A DNA stretch of 64,000 nucleotides, taken from NCBI GenBank assembly GCA_008692225.1, contig VICG01000004.1:744501-808500 (forward strand), read 5' to 3'. Source of the DNA: Monilinia fructicola. Its lineage: Eukaryota > Ascomycota > Leotiomycetes > Helotiales > Sclerotiniaceae. Each line of letters begins with the position of its first letter. Position 1 is the stretch's first letter. The position numbers were made by a program, and so were the translations under genes. This document shows positions 38,351-51,432 of the stretch, in pieces. A model generated the notes under the pieces. That model was not told the DNA's origin and searched no databases. It worked only from the letters and a program-made list of their open reading frames with translations.

Positions 38351-39880
38351 CTCCATGGGATGGGAGTTGAATCAAGAGTGAGAGGGTGTGGATTTAGTGG
38401 GAAATTATGAGATGGGATAGCTTAGATGACTCTTGTAAAGAGAGAACTCGGAAGCTTTCTGTTTATTACTCTTTAGTCTTTTTATTCCATTGTTTTCTTG
38501 TTTTTTCAAATAGTAGATACTGGTACCCAACAGCGACGAATTTATAGCAAACCATTAAAATATTGCAGCCAGTGTACCCTCATGCTTTCACACTATGTGT
38601 CTCAAATTGTCAATTATTTTATTCGCTTCTGGGGCTCTTTTGGAGAGTTCATCACAAATCGAGCCTTTACTCAATAGAAAGGCACCGAAGGAGTTCATAG
38701 CCAACTGTTTGATCAAGGCACGACTATTCTTTCGAAAGTCTTTCCAGGCTTAAATGCAATACCAGGTTTACTTTGGCACCTCTAGGAGACATCGATGCAT
38801 CCGTAGAGGGAATTTGGGAGAGTCCTCTATAAAGAATCGAAGGATGAAGGACGAATATTTGCAATTTGAAACAGTTTAAAGCGACGAATTCCAAGCAGAC
38901 TGGATGAATATCTTCGACATTCTCCCTAATCTTCACGCAACTATAAAAGTAAGCAGTGAAAATAAATACAACAATTGAGCTTAAGGAACGATCGAAATGA
39001 ATGTAAATGAGTTTTGAGAAGAAAGTTCGAATGCCAACTCTGACTATGTAAATTTCATAACTATCGGGAAAGGCGCGGTACGGATGGCTGATCACGAAAG
39101 AAAGGAACATTAACAGGTCAAGTGATATGGAAAATGTAATTATCAGAATCTTTAGCTCGAGTAGATAACCTACGTCGCTGGTTATGAGCCGTAGAAGGAT
39201 AGTTGAAATATCAAGAATATGGATAAAATGTTTGATACGCGAATAGTACTATTGAGTTTCGTAATGGGATGAATGAAGAAAAGAGAGAAATTGGGGCATC
39301 GAGTAGAAGATGTTTAGGCGGCTTCCACTAGATTGCCTTTTCCCTTCCCATAAGAACCATCGACTTATCTCGTGGACAGAAAGGTAACAACGAGTTCTGA
39401 GCCTTCCAAATAGGGCGGAAAATTGAAATTGCACTGGCTTTGATCCTGTATCTGCGCTTCTCCTTAGACGAAACTCTTCGTTCCAATACTTGAACAATTG
39501 TAACAGAAATCCAGGAATGATTACATGTTCAATTGCATTTAGAATTCTTGCAAAGTTTGAAGAAACATGCAAAAAAAAGCCTGTATACACGGCCATATTT
39601 TCAACTAAGTTTTTGAAAATACATAATCACTTCAGCAGCTCACTGATTTTGTTTGGAAACGAAATTGCCTATGTTCATCTGTAGTGATGGACTTCAGTCC
39701 TCTCTAGAGGGAACTATAACTGATATTCTCAAAATATTTGTCGCTAAAGATATCATGTCTGTCCAAGATATGCTCCTCTAGGCAAAGTAGATTGTTGAAA
39801 TAACCGGTACATGCGTAATTTCGTAGGTTTTGGGCGGCATGCTTAGTATCTCAAGGATGTAAAGGTTTCTGGATTGATGT
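38351..39880. other. Intergenic region, 1.5 kb, with unsupported minus-strand frames
   Basis: Minus-strand frames at 38724-39110 and 39249-39596 are open for 115-128 codons but show no recognisable domain. They could be relics. Nothing else is seen. Confidence 0.45.
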
Positions 39881-40391
<511 letters not shown>

Positions 40392-41636
40392 CTGAAATCA
40401 GTGTTAGCTGATAAAGCTTCCAAGTTTTATGGACAACCAAGTATTCTAACCCAGAAAAATAGACCCTACTCGGAAAGCTCTGTGTATGATATAATGTCAC
40501 TGGACTTCATACATGCCAACCATGCCGAGATAACCGGCATGACTGCTGATACTAAACTTTTAGTCTTCCACTTTCACCGTTAATCAACAAAGAGCACCAA
40601 CGGCCATCTCAAGTAGAGCAAAATGCCACACCATCTATGCAACCAAAGCCTCACCCAAGAAAGAAACCCTCGTATCTTAACTCACCCCGCACCACAGTCT
40701 ACGGCCCTCTCCAACTTCTTCCCCTTAACTCCCAATTTTCCTAGAAAATTCTTCGATCCTTGTATATCCACTCGACTGATATAGGGAAAGCCTCCTAACA
40801 TTCCATCATCACTTGCTTCTATGCTTTCCCAACTACAGCTCGTGTCAGCGCTGTTCACCTTTTATATTTAATGCATGGTCTGGAGGAGTAGGGAATACGC
40901 ACTAATTAATAGCATCCGCGTGATTAATCTGTGAATCTGCTGTTTGGGTTGCCATTTTTGTGGACGCTTTTCCGTGTCAAACGGGAGTGTCGAGAGGTGT
41001 TATTTCAAATGAAAGGCTATCGATTTTTTAGAGGTTATGAAGAGAGAGAATTTATTTATGGAGGGAAAGAAGGCTTTTGAGTTGGGATATTGAGGGGATT
41101 GTTGTTTGTTCGAGAAACCTTTCAGGTTGAGATTGAGTGAACGATGGTGTACATTTAGTTGAGCCTTGCCGCTTACTGATTAGCTTAAGTAGGATTTATA
41201 CAGCTATAGAGCTTCAGGGGTGCGTATTTAGCACCCGATGGCTAACTTGATATGATGGTGGGTTTTCATCTGCTTAGCTAGGTTGTAAGTCTACGTAGTA
41301 CAAATTTTCTAAGGAGGTTAGATCTTTGGGAGAATGGTATTTTTCTTGAGTTGAGTTGGAATTATTTGGTGAGATTAGCCATGAAGGCTACTCGGGGCAA
41401 TATAGACAGTTCAGCTTACCGGCCACGCTGAAGGATCACACTTGGAAGTTCAGAGGTTCAGAAAAGTTCAATTATATGAATAGGATTTTTTTTAAAATGT
41501 TGTTATTTTGCTCATCTACACAATACTTATTATCTCTTAGTTATGAGTACTAACCTGAATCCCTGAATAGTCATATATCTACAATGAAATTAGTTTTTCT
41601 AGCATACCTCATTCCATGCTTCTGCCCGTTACGCCC
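40392..41636. other. Intergenic region, 1.25 kb
   Basis: This should contain the missing first exon(s) of the NTM1-like gene, but I do not find them. A plus-strand frame at 40347-40583 overlaps the truncation point and has no known match. Otherwise nothing is supported. Confidence 0.45.
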
Positions 41637-43279
41637 CTATGTGCAAGTGCCAAAACCCTTTTGACATCCAGTACCACAATAGTCAGTAGTACTTCCACAG
41701 TATCCATTTTGACTGCAGCAATTTCCAAAACTGCTTCCCTGACAAGTTTCCTTGGTGGTACCCGCGCACGATCCATCGTCACTGACCTTCAGACTTGAGG
41801 TAGCAGCAGCGGTGGATGTAGTGCTTGTGGATGTAGATTTCGCGGTTGAGATGCTAGATGCTGAACACGTTCCTGCAATAGGTTGGCAGCCGGTACCGCA
41901 GTAATCGGTGGTGCTTCCACAATCTAATTTGGGTTATGTTAATAAATGGGGATATATCATAGTAAGGGAACATGTTGTGGATTTCTTACATCCATTCTGT
42001 GAGCAGCAATTTCCATAGCTGGAACCAACGCAAGTTACATCCGCATTGCAAGAACCGTCATCGGAGATTTGTTGACTTGGCGTAGGAACAGGGGCACTAG
42101 CATTGCCACTTCTGTACCAGTTTGCAGGTGGATCACCGAGACATTCGCCAACAGTAACAGACTTGAATCCGTGAGAATACATCGAGGAAAGGATATAGTC
42201 TGTAAGGTTATAGACGGTTTGATAATGGATATCATGTTCGATTTCCAAGAAGTTATCCGTCGCAGGTTTGGCGGTTGCAATGGCTTTATCCCAAATGTTC
42301 TTGGAGTTCTGAATGAGAGTTGTAGCATCATTCAAATATCCCTCAGTGTCCAAGTCAAAATAGGTCACATGATATCCCAAGTCTGCCATAAGATTACCAC
42401 ATGTGGCGTTGCACTCTGAATAAGGCGGTCTCATATATGTTGGGAAGTATCCGAGAATGTTCCTGAAAGCCATTTCATTGTACACCATCTGGTTTTTGAA
42501 AGTTGTTGGTCGAGAGAAGTTAAATTTTGGTGGCCCCAAGTGTGAGATGCTATTTGATGCCCTTCGGCCACCATACGTTTGATAACAGTAGAATACTGTT
42601 GGGTGGTATCGATTGCACCTTTTCCAAGGTTATTACCGGTGATCATGAAGGTAGCTTTAGCTCCATAAGCGGCAAGTTTGTCAAGGAGGTCATTGGTATA
42701 GAGATAAGGTCCATCATCGAAGGTAAACGCAATATCTTTTGAGGTAAATAAGTTAGTATTTCCTTGTCATGTTGGGAAGATAAGTGCAAAAAAACATACC
42801 TCCGGCTACTTGACAATCATAGATACCAGCTCCTCCGTATGGCACCGAGCCAATATGTGGGCGAGCAATATTCGCCGTCGAATCGCCGGCTGGAGCTTGG
42901 AGTGTATCACAGAGAGCTCCGTATTGGAACTGGCAATCTGGAGCTGCACAGTAATCTTTTCCGGTGCCGCAGTACCTAGTCCCATTAGCTGAGATCTTTC
43001 GAGCTGATGGGAAGTTACTCACCCTTCTGGAGAACAACAGGCATTTACACAGCTTCCAATGCCAGGACCGCAAGTATTTGGATCGCCGGCCCTCGGGCGC
43101 ACTTCAGGTGTTCTTTCTTCCACATGCACAGGGGAAGCTATTGGAGCTGGTATAGCATCGTGACTCTTGATTTTCTGAAGGAACTCTCTGCCACCCATCA
43201 ACTTCGGCATAGAAGGTCCTGAATGTGCACTAGACAAAGAGACCAAAGCCAAGGTTGCGAGAAGTGTTACAGACTTCAT
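41637..43279 (-). CDS. Secreted chitin deacetylase, CBM18-CE4-CBM18-CBM18
   Basis: The start at 43279 gives a signal peptide (MKSVTLLATLALVSLSSAHS). Four exons (43279-43023, 42975-42800, 42735-41990, 41923-41637) are joined by introns of 47, 64 and 66 bases with standard borders. An N-terminal Cys-rich chitin-binding module (CGPGIGSC, ACCSPEGYCGTG) precedes the carbohydrate esterase 4 domain. The latter shows TFDDGP (base Asp and metal Asp), SHTWGH (metal His pair), RPPYSEC, LDTEGYL and EIEHDIH. Two C-terminal CBM18 modules (NCCSQNGYCGSTTDYCG, repeated) are separated by a Ser/Thr linker. It should remove acetyl groups from wall chitin, yielding chitosan, which can mask chitin from plant receptors (family knowledge). 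One base seems missing at A3 42499-42501. Restoring it joins LDQQL to FKNQMVYNEM. Confidence 0.93.
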
Positions 43280-45061
43280 CTTGAAATTGTCGAACAAGTC
43301 TGATGTGCAATTGCTTGAACAAATTATAAGTTTATCGTAAAAGTATATATGAGAAAGTAATAGAGACAAGAGTAGAATTCAAATCTAGCTGATATTCTGT
43401 CAGAACCAGTCGTGAATGAAGGACTTATTGCACAAAGTATTGTAGCGACTGTGAGGGTTGTAAGAACGATGAGGAAGTGAAGGATGGTCTACAGTTGGAC
43501 GAAGACTTCGTATTAAATCCCAAGAACGGAGACAAACTGACTTGGTATGCAGCGACATCGAAAAAGGAAGAAGGAACATAGGCTTCTGGGGTCAAAACTC
43601 TAGAAAAGCAAGTAGGAGTATGGGTATAGCATGCAACCTACTAATGATGCACAACAAGGATGCAGGATCTGTGCAGCCATTCCATCACTGATGAGAGCCA
43701 TGGGGCCATGCTTCGTTTCTGTATAGTTCATACACCATAAGTGCAGGTCAAGAACTGATTATACTGTTTAGAGAATGTATTGATGCAGGTCACAATGAGG
43801 AGGAGAGTGGAAGGGCAGAAAGTGGGGTAGAAAGATCTTTGAGAGGTCCTAGAACCAGGCCTGACGGCAGAAAAGCATGGATATGATTCTCGGATATAAT
43901 TGAGATCAAAAGTCTGTTTGAACCGTGACTCGCTTCTTTCCTCATAGCTGCTGGTACGAATCGGAAAATTTCGAATGAAGGGGTCTTCAGACATTGTATC
44001 AATCATGACTGCCATGCAGAGGAATTGATTTTGTGACAGCTTAATACGCGGCTTTTGATCACAACCCCCCTTTCAGACCAACATCCCTCCTCACTGATTA
44101 ATGTTATACGGGAGAATCCTCATCCTCGAATCTCGATTGAAGGCTTGAAGCAGTGCAATGATAAGAACTGAAGTGGAGATTGGAATTTGAGCCTTTAAGA
44201 AAAACATATCGTCTCAAGACTCAAAGGCCAAGGCGCCTCCCGGGTAAAAAAAATAGTAAGCTTAACCTTGGCGTCATGCACGACCTTTTTCGCCCCTTCA
44301 CCAACCGGCAGCTGCACAGTTCAGAATGCGTTTCCTTCGCCACGCGGGGATGAGTGCGATCACCAGTTCAAGACCTGTCGTGGAGGACTCCAATCGAAAG
44401 TGTTATGTAGCCGTATGTAATGGTGACCAATGAAGAAACATGGAAGCTTCTTACTGAATCAAATCATTGTTCTCTGAAGTTTGAAGCATGATCAAACCCC
44501 CAGATTGATATGTTGCGGATGAATTCAGCCGTCGTAGTTTTCGATTCTTCCGATATCTATTATTAGTGTCTCGTTTCCTCCCGAGATCGTCAAATTTCAT
44601 GCAGTGCGACTGACTAGAGCTGAGTTTCAGACGAGTCTCACCGCCGTATAATGACTACAAGATCCGAGATTCCGATTGCAACACGATATCATGTGGTTTA
44701 TTTCTCGACGCGTAAGAACATAAAGATCGTGTAACTTGATATGTAGTGTATCGTACTGTATTATTGACGTTGTAAGAAACATGGGAAGTCAAAATTCACG
44801 CCTCGCTGCTGTTAGTCAAGCATTACAACCAGGCGACAATGCTGTGTCTCGGATATTAGCTTTAGTATCCAACGATAGAGTTGCAACGGATGAGCTATAT
44901 TTCAGTACAAAATCTAAACCAAGTACTGCCAGAGTAATGATAAATTCATACATCGATCGAAACATGTCTTTGGAAACATCGGTACCATCCAGAGCTTTGA
45001 AAAGGTCGCAGGTGGGGACCAAACACTTTTTGGGAGAATTCATCTCTTCCCAAAATCACAT
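43280..45061. other. Intergenic region, 1.8 kb
   Basis: This holds the promoter side of the chitin deacetylase and the 3' side of the MFS gene. Frames at 44736-45065 (+) and 44816-45043 (-) overlap each other and show no domain. No gene is supported. Confidence 0.5.
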
Positions 45062-47165
45062 CTAGTGCGTGAGACCTAGTTTCTCATTTTCCTTCACGTA
45101 GTTGTAATATCTTCCTTTCGTATTATCTCTCCAGCTCTTTCCCCATTTCACCACTGCGAAGAAGGTCAGGACTTGGGCAAGACCGGCAAAAGCAGCCACA
45201 ATGAAAGCATTTTGATAACCCATATCTGTAACCCAAGGTGTGATACCATAGCCTATCGCAAAGCTCATTGTATTTCGGATAATAATCACAGTAACTATGA
45301 AGTTTGTTAATTCGGACTGTACAAATGCTACTGGAAGAATAAAATAAAGGACATACCCATGGCTTCGCCGCTCAAATCTTTATAAGAGTCGATGCAATAC
45401 GAGACTGAGAGTTGTATACCAATACAGTTTGAGCTGGCGATCAGGAACATTGCGAATATGAGGCCAAACCAATGCACATGATGGGCTGCCCCAACACCCC
45501 AGAGGAGCAAAGAGCCGGGAATGAGAATTGTAGACAATAGGAACAGCCAAAGTCGATGCTCCGCTTCCAAGACCCCTTTATTGCGACGGGCAAGCCACAA
45601 CACAACTCTATCTCCAACAACTCCGGAATAGAAGGAGGCGCAAGCTACTCCGAGTATGGGGGAAACATATGATAGGCCAACCATGGAAGACGAGAAGTTG
45701 TAGGGCGGGGCACTCAGGATCAAGGAGGCAGTCCCATTGAGGACATTGAACCAGATCAAGTTGCTACCATATGAGAATCCAGCGTAAGTAACCGATGGGA
45801 GAGAAATGAAAATAAGAGGGCGGATCATCATACGGAAGAGTCGAAAGTCTCTTTTCTTGTCCTTCAGTGCCAGTTTTTTGGAGATATGTCTTTGGTTTGT
45901 AGTGGACAGTTCCAAGCTCAGTGGTATGAGTCACTGTATCAGGAACGTTGATGGATGTGCCTTTCTCAGGATCGAGTGATTTTGTGGGTGGTGCGTCTTT
46001 TTGTTGAGCCATATTTTCTTTAGGTGTATTTGCTCCCGGTGTATTATCTTGTGAGGTTACCATTTCCAAAGGTGCCCTGTCATAGTTTGTCTCCTCCATG
46101 AAGAAAAAGCAGAAGACAAACCCGATTGCCAAAAATATGGCACACCAATACATAACCCAGCTCCACCCTTGTCCATCATTGATAAAGCCTGCCTGCAATA
46201 TTGTAAACATAGATGTCAAATTATCACTCAATTTCCCATAACTCACAAGTACTGGGGCCAAAAAGTTACTTCCGGCCAGCATAAAAGCATATAATCCCAT
46301 ATAAGAACCTCTTTCATGAGTAAAGTAGATATCTGTAATTGATATCTCACATAGTGATTCGATAGGAGCGCCGACAGCTCCCTGTAAAATCTTGCTTCCA
46401 ATCCATGCCGAATTTGATGTTGCATGAGGCACCCATAACATGGTACTGCCTATGTTAGCGTAGACTTATACAATGACTAGGATATTTACTGACCCAAGAG
46501 TTGCTAACATGGAGAATAGATAGGCTGGTCTTTTACCGTATTGCAGTGCTAATGGCTGGGCAATTAAGCATCCCCACTAGAGCCGAAGGACTGTATTAGC
46601 GACTGACTTCTCAAGTATCAATATATTATTGCCAACGGGCTATGATCCAGTAGAAGTAATCCTATGCTAGAGGGCTAAGGAAGAGAGCGCTTGATCCATG
46701 CCAACGGTAATGGGGTAATTGCCTCAGAATTTTCAACGCCAGAGAGCTTCCACTGCGATATAGGATTGCTGGGAATACATGATGTTGAATGTACAAGAAG
46801 AACAATAATGTGTATCTCACCCCGAAGAACAGAAACATGTAGCCCGTGCCGGCATTTAACTGATCAATTGTCAAGCCAGTGTCCTTACTTATGGGCTCCA
46901 ATACACTGTAAACTGCAGCGGATGATATTCCAATCATCAAAGTATACACTGACATGCATGTGGTCGATAGCATTTTTCGCCTGGGGGACCAATTTAGTGG
47001 ATCGTCTGGATCGCTAGATGGTGATGGAATGAGGACGACATCATGTAGCCGAGATGCAGATGCATGTTGCCCTCGCATTACACCTTCGAGATCGACCAAG
47101 TGAATGGTTCCTGGAATCAGTCGTGTGTCCAGATGACCATGGTGATTCTCGGCGTCCTCCATCAT
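45062..47165 (-). CDS. Major facilitator superfamily transporter (DHA1/HOL1-like)
   Basis: The likely start is 47165 or 47162 (MEDAENHHGHLD). The N-terminal DPDDPLNWSPRRK motif is typical of fungal DHA-type drug/polyamine antiporters. Exon 1 ends at 46821 (GYMFLFFG). A 244-base intron (46820-46577) is long for this window. Exon 2 starts WGCLIAQPLALQYGKRPAY, and another intron ends at 46450. The next exon gives TMLWVPHATSNSAW and helices 4-6, then a large cytosolic loop. The second helical half includes PLIFISLPSVTYAGF. The last intron is 45356-45295, followed by IIIRNTMSFAIGYGI, stop at 45062. One-base frame changes are indicated at T6 45874-45879 and CCC 46493-46495. The substrate is unknown. 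Confidence 0.85.
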
Positions 47166-48442
47166 TGAACAAAGAACCAAAAACAACCACGGAAGATCTA
47201 CTTGAGACAATTATGGAGAGAAGTTTGTGAGGGTTTAGCCACAGTAGACGGTAGTGTTTGATGTTAGAGTAGGTAGCAATTGCAGCAGCGGGTGCTTTGC
47301 TTTTAAAAGAGATGGCATGTGGTAAAAGTGCACAAATAACTTATCACAAAGTACAAAGTATATCACGGCCGGTAATCAAATTGATATGAGGTAATGCAAT
47401 GATATTTGAAGCTCTCCACTTAGCAGCCCGAAAGAGTAAGTATATGCAACGATAGCAACCAGCGCTGAGCTCTCATTCGACAATTTGTGTAACTTTATCA
47501 CAGTAGCACTGGCTACCCCGCGAATGATTATCATAAATACCCCAGTACATATCAAACAGTGAGAGCTTTATCAGTGAAATCATGATAACGACGGGAATTG
47601 TTTGTCGTTGATGCTTCTTCGTTGATAGTGAAGCGCTTCTTATGCATAAGGTTACCTAGGTAAGGTTATGATATTTACTTCCCGAACAGTTCCGCGCAAT
47701 CAGCCCCACCCCCACGCCGCTTGTTACCTACGGAGTACTTGCCCATTCTTTCAAGGCTAGGAAATAGGAAAACCGAGACTACAAATTGATGAAGGGCGGC
47801 TCACAGCTCTCAATTATCGATTCTTTGGAGGGCAGGATGAAAGCATATCTGAACTTTTGCACCATGCTCCAAGTGAGGTAGTGGGATGAGATTATTAGGC
47901 ACCGGCTTAAAGGTATCGGACGGGAGCCCTCTGAATATCCAACAAATATGCCACTTCAAAGTATTTTACCAAGCTTTGTCGAAAATGGCATTTGCATACC
48001 AGCTGTCTCAATTGATGGATAATGATGTTCAAGAGCATGTCCCCCTTTCAGTGTCCGGAGCGACAGGAAGGTTGTAGCTAAGTCTCAATGGGTGCTCGCG
48101 TCGACGAGCAAGCGCTTGCCCTGATTCCTTTTCATATCCTTATGCTACGAATAAGAGCACTCCATAGGTCTTGAGTGGATCAGATGACCTTCGAACTCAA
48201 TAGCATTCTTGACAATATTGGGGAGCCTATCGCATACCGAACCATCTTGAAAGCATTCCAGGCACTTGCCCGTGACATTCGATAAATATATAATATTGCC
48301 ACCATGCATTGTTAAATATTTGAAGAGAGCTGCAAGCGCACTCTCTTCTTAAACCTTAGCTCTTCTGCATTTGCAGACTTGCTTTCTGGAATCCCTTCAG
48401 CTGCTCCCTTGATTGCTTAATTAGTCGGTTTTTACTCGATCA
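47166..48442. other. Divergent intergenic region, 1.3 kb
   Basis: This lies between the MFS transporter (-) and the putative glycosyltransferase (+) and so contains both promoters. An ACCTAGGT palindrome lies at 47654 and TACGGAGTA near 47729. No gene is seen. Confidence 0.55.
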
Positions 48443-49699
48443 ATGATGGTGTTTGCTATTGCATCATCGAAATTGCCCTGGATAGCCATTATCTGTGCTG
48501 TCTTCTTTTGTTGGTCTATATGGTTTCGAGACATACCATCTAGGGTAACCTTCAGTGTAAGTCAGTAGTCTCCCATTTCAACGAAGAGCTTTCTAAGAAG
48601 GGTTTAGGAGTACATAGTTCGCCCAGATATCTGTAACAACGATAGACAAAACCCATTTCCCGCAGACCAACAGACGGAAAATGTGACTACACAGGCCGAG
48701 AATGTTACTACTCCGGCAGTTATCCAGCCCTCGAGCGAACGGCCACTCATTTTATACGCTTTTTCAGAGTCTCCTGAAGCGCGAATCAATATCCAGTACT
48801 TCATAGATCATGGTCTCCATGATGCAGCTGATTTCATATTTATTCTGAATGGCGAAACAGATATCCACAAGGTCATTCCTCACAAGGGCAATATTAACCA
48901 CGTCCACCGGCCGAACGACTGTTTTGATCTAGGCTCATATGCCGAAATCCTAACCAAAGCCGACCTTTATAAGAAATACCGCAGATTTATCATGTTAAAT
49001 GCCAGCCTCCGTGGTCCTTTCCTCCCCTCCTGGTCCCAATCCTGTTGGTCCTCCCTCTATCTTTCGCGAATAACAGCCACCACAAAACTCATTGGAATGA
49101 CCGCAAACTGCGAGCCAGAATTCCACATACAATCTATGATCTGGGCTACCGATTTAGTCGGCATCAAAACATTGCTTTTTCCACCCAAAGACGTGCTTGC
49201 GAAATTGCCACCTCGACCGATGTATGCAATCAAAGGCGCATTCAATAAATCCGAAATACACCCCCCAGGTATCAACAGCTGTTTCCGCAGCTTCAACGCT
49301 GCGATTAACGCGGAGATTGGCGTTACGTCATTGATGCGTACGGCCGGATATGGTGTCGAAGCTATCATGAGTGCTTTTCATGGAGTAGATACAGGAGACA
49401 AGGAAGTCTCAAAAAGCGAGGAAGGTGATCACCATCAACATAAACATGGCTCTGGAGATCATTCAACTGAGATGGAAGATCCAACTCAGTCCTCTGAGTT
49501 GACAAGCGAATATGAGAGATTTTGTAAATCAACGGGGACGGGTGACGTTTTGTATGATGGGGGTTATTTTGGGATCAATGTACATCCATTTGAGACGATT
49601 TTTATGAAGACTAATAGGAATATTGGACCTGTGGCTTTGGACCATCTGACGAGTTGGATGAAGGGAAGTGGGTTTAGTAGTTATGATTGTAAAGTGTGA
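48443..49699 (+). CDS. Membrane-anchored RgpF-like putative glycosyltransferase
   Basis: Exon 1 (48443-48556) encodes MMVFAIASSK and a membrane anchor (WIAIICAVFFCWSIW). The intron 48557-48607 keeps phase 0. Exon 2 runs open to 49699 (about 401 residues in all). A lumenal domain starts with PLILYAFSESPEARINIQYF, followed by DFIFILNGETD, RPNDCFDLGSYAEIL and FIMLNASLRGPFLPSW. HIQSMIWATDLVGI and a C-terminal GYFGINVHPFETIFMKTNR complete it. The layout (hydrophobic strand, then Asn/Asp-containing loop, then N-x-S-x-x-GP) resembles rhamnan-synthesis F/GT-A-like proteins. This is a similarity judged by eye. A His/Glu/Ser-rich insertion lies at about 49390-49510. Probable Golgi/ER type II enzyme; donor sugar unknown. 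Confidence 0.75.
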
Positions 49700-49939
49700 G
49701 TCGTGGGGTGTTGGAATAGGGGTGTTAGCAGTGGAGGTTCCATTCTACGACTTATTAGAAGTCGCAGTGAATTAGTGGGGAGGGAGAACACGAGTTTTGG
49801 GTGGTGGGTGTTAAGGCGCACCTGGGCATTTGTAAGTTTTTTGGAGGATGGAACGCCTCGCAACAGCCCAAGGAAAGATCGCATACATGAGGGTATCAAA
49901 AGTCGAATTATGTATGTATAGAGAGTGTAACAAACAGAA

Positions 49940-51184
49940 CTAAAGGTTGAATCTTGTTCTTTGCTTCTCCATTCCGGCCTTCCATTGCCACTGAACAGCA
50001 TCATCACCTTCACTCCCTGCTCGGCCAATACCCTTATCAACCCTTCTCAACTTCAACGTAAATCTTGGCCCCAACTCCTGTAACCCAGCCCTAATACCCT
50101 CTACGCCTTCCACAACTTTCCCATCCGGGCCAACTACACTCTTTTCTGTTTCTCGCTTCTCCCTAAACACATATCGATGTCTTCGCACGAATATATAATC
50201 ACGCTGATTATGTAATGTTACCACTTGTCTTCCCTGTAGCTCTGGCTGTGGTGGAAATAGCGTTAAGAATAGTCTTGCAGTCAACAATCCCAAAGGTGTG
50301 CGGAAGTTATTCAAAATTAGTTCTGGGTAGTGGTTCGTTGGATTCCCATGACCGGGAAGTTTCTTCCCTTCAACCCAATTCTTGATTGAGAAATGGCATG
50401 TAGGTCCAGATGGTAAATGTACTATTGTCAGACCTGTGGGCACCTTGGCATCTTCTTTGAGCATTACAACTGACGTATATTCGCGATTTGTAGCAAATTT
50501 GCAGATTTCTCGTAGGGAATATTTGTGTCCATAGCGATGGGCCGAGCGAGGGACGTAATTGCTGTTTGGAAAGAGAGTACACAACAAATGGGCTTCTGCG
50601 TGCAGCGTAGAATTCAATGATGTTGTAAGGAGAATCTTTGGAGATGGCGGAGGCTCGTCTGTGAAGAGTGTAGGAAATTTGAGGGACAAAGAAGATGGTG
50701 TGAGGTCAAGATTTGTGCTAGCTGTCGAACGCGCATTGCTGACTGCTCGGGGTCGACTGTTGGGTTTTTCATCCTCATCGTCCGATTCCTTCTCCGAATC
50801 AGAATCTAACATACTATCGGCATCGTCATCCTTTTCCTCTGGTGCTTCATCTAAGGGTTCTTGCTCTGCTGCCTCTGCCTCTTCGATGCGTCTTCTCTTC
50901 AATTGCTCGACATCGACACTGATATTGAGGTCGTTTCCGTCACCCGAAACTTCGTCCCAGACACGCTTGTTATCAATTGTATGTGGAACGTTCTTTGCCA
51001 ATCGCTGTCTTCTCAACTCCGGATCTCTATCTTCTTCTCTCTTTCGTTTGAAGCGTATATCTCTGCGCTCGCTATCGCGGGCTTTCTTCTGTTTAATATG
51101 AAGGTCTTGTCTCTTAAACTTGTTACCAGTCTTAAAAGGCAATGCTGCCTTCGAAGAGGTTGGGTGCACTCGTTTTGAACCCAT
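49940..51184 (-). CDS. RPF1: Ribosome production factor 1 (Brix domain)
   Basis: A single exon encodes 414 residues from the start chosen at 51184 (MGSKRVHPTSSKAALPFK). An in-frame ATG at 51247 would add 21 residues. The N-terminus is highly basic, followed by an acidic stretch (DSDSEKESDDEDE). The Brix domain includes PKILLTTSLNS, YVPRSAHRYGHKYS, TGLTIVHLPSGPTCHFSI and PGHGNPTNHYPELILNNF. The C-terminus has QVVTLHNQRDYIFVRRHRY and ELGPRFTLKLRRVDKGIG. These blocks are diagnostic for Rpf1, a nucleolar assembly factor needed for 27S pre-rRNA processing and 60S subunit maturation. The gene is intact. It is transcribed head to head with glycyl-tRNA synthetase and ends 240 bases from the convergent 48.4-kb gene. 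Confidence 0.96.
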   Translation of the reverse strand: MGSKRVHPTSSKAALPFKTGNKFKRQDLHIKQKKARDSERRDIRFKRKREEDRDPELRRQRLAKNVPHTIDNKRVWDEVSGDGNDLNISVDVEQLKRRRIEEAEAAEQEPLDEAPEEKDDDADSMLDSDSEKESDDEDEKPNSRPRAVSNARSTASTNLDLTPSSLSLKFPTLFTDEPPPSPKILLTTSLNSTLHAEAHLLCTLFPNSNYVPRSAHRYGHKYSLREICKFATNREYTSVVMLKEDAKVPTGLTIVHLPSGPTCHFSIKNWVEGKKLPGHGNPTNHYPELILNNFRTPLGLLTARLFLTLFPPQPELQGRQVVTLHNQRDYIFVRRHRYVFREKRETEKSVVGPDGKVVEGVEGIRAGLQELGPRFTLKLRRVDKGIGRAGSEGDDAVQWQWKAGMEKQRTRFNL

Positions 51185-51432
51185 TGTATATGATTTTCCC
51201 AATCTATTGATAAGAGGAAGTCTGGAAAAGGCAGAGAGGAAATCCAAAAATTATTTTAACATAGCGGAATGCGGCCGCATCTCCCGATACGAGCACGGAC
51301 CTACAAGGCTGTCCCCCTTCCTCGCAAGGAGTCACAAAAAGAAATTCCCCACGACTTTTATTATACGCAAAGCTTGAAAAGTTCCCCAGACTTTCCTTGA
51401 CTCATACCTATTATTGGATGAGTCCTCGGTGA
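51185..51432. promoter_or_regulatory. Head-to-head shared promoter region, RPF1 / GRS1
   Basis: The two start codons are 248 bases apart on opposite strands, so promoters and leaders of both genes share this segment. An A/T run (AAAAATTATTTT) at about 51247-51258 loosely resembles the rRNA-processing element of yeast ribosome-biogenesis promoters. That resemblance is by eye only. Confidence 0.6.
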
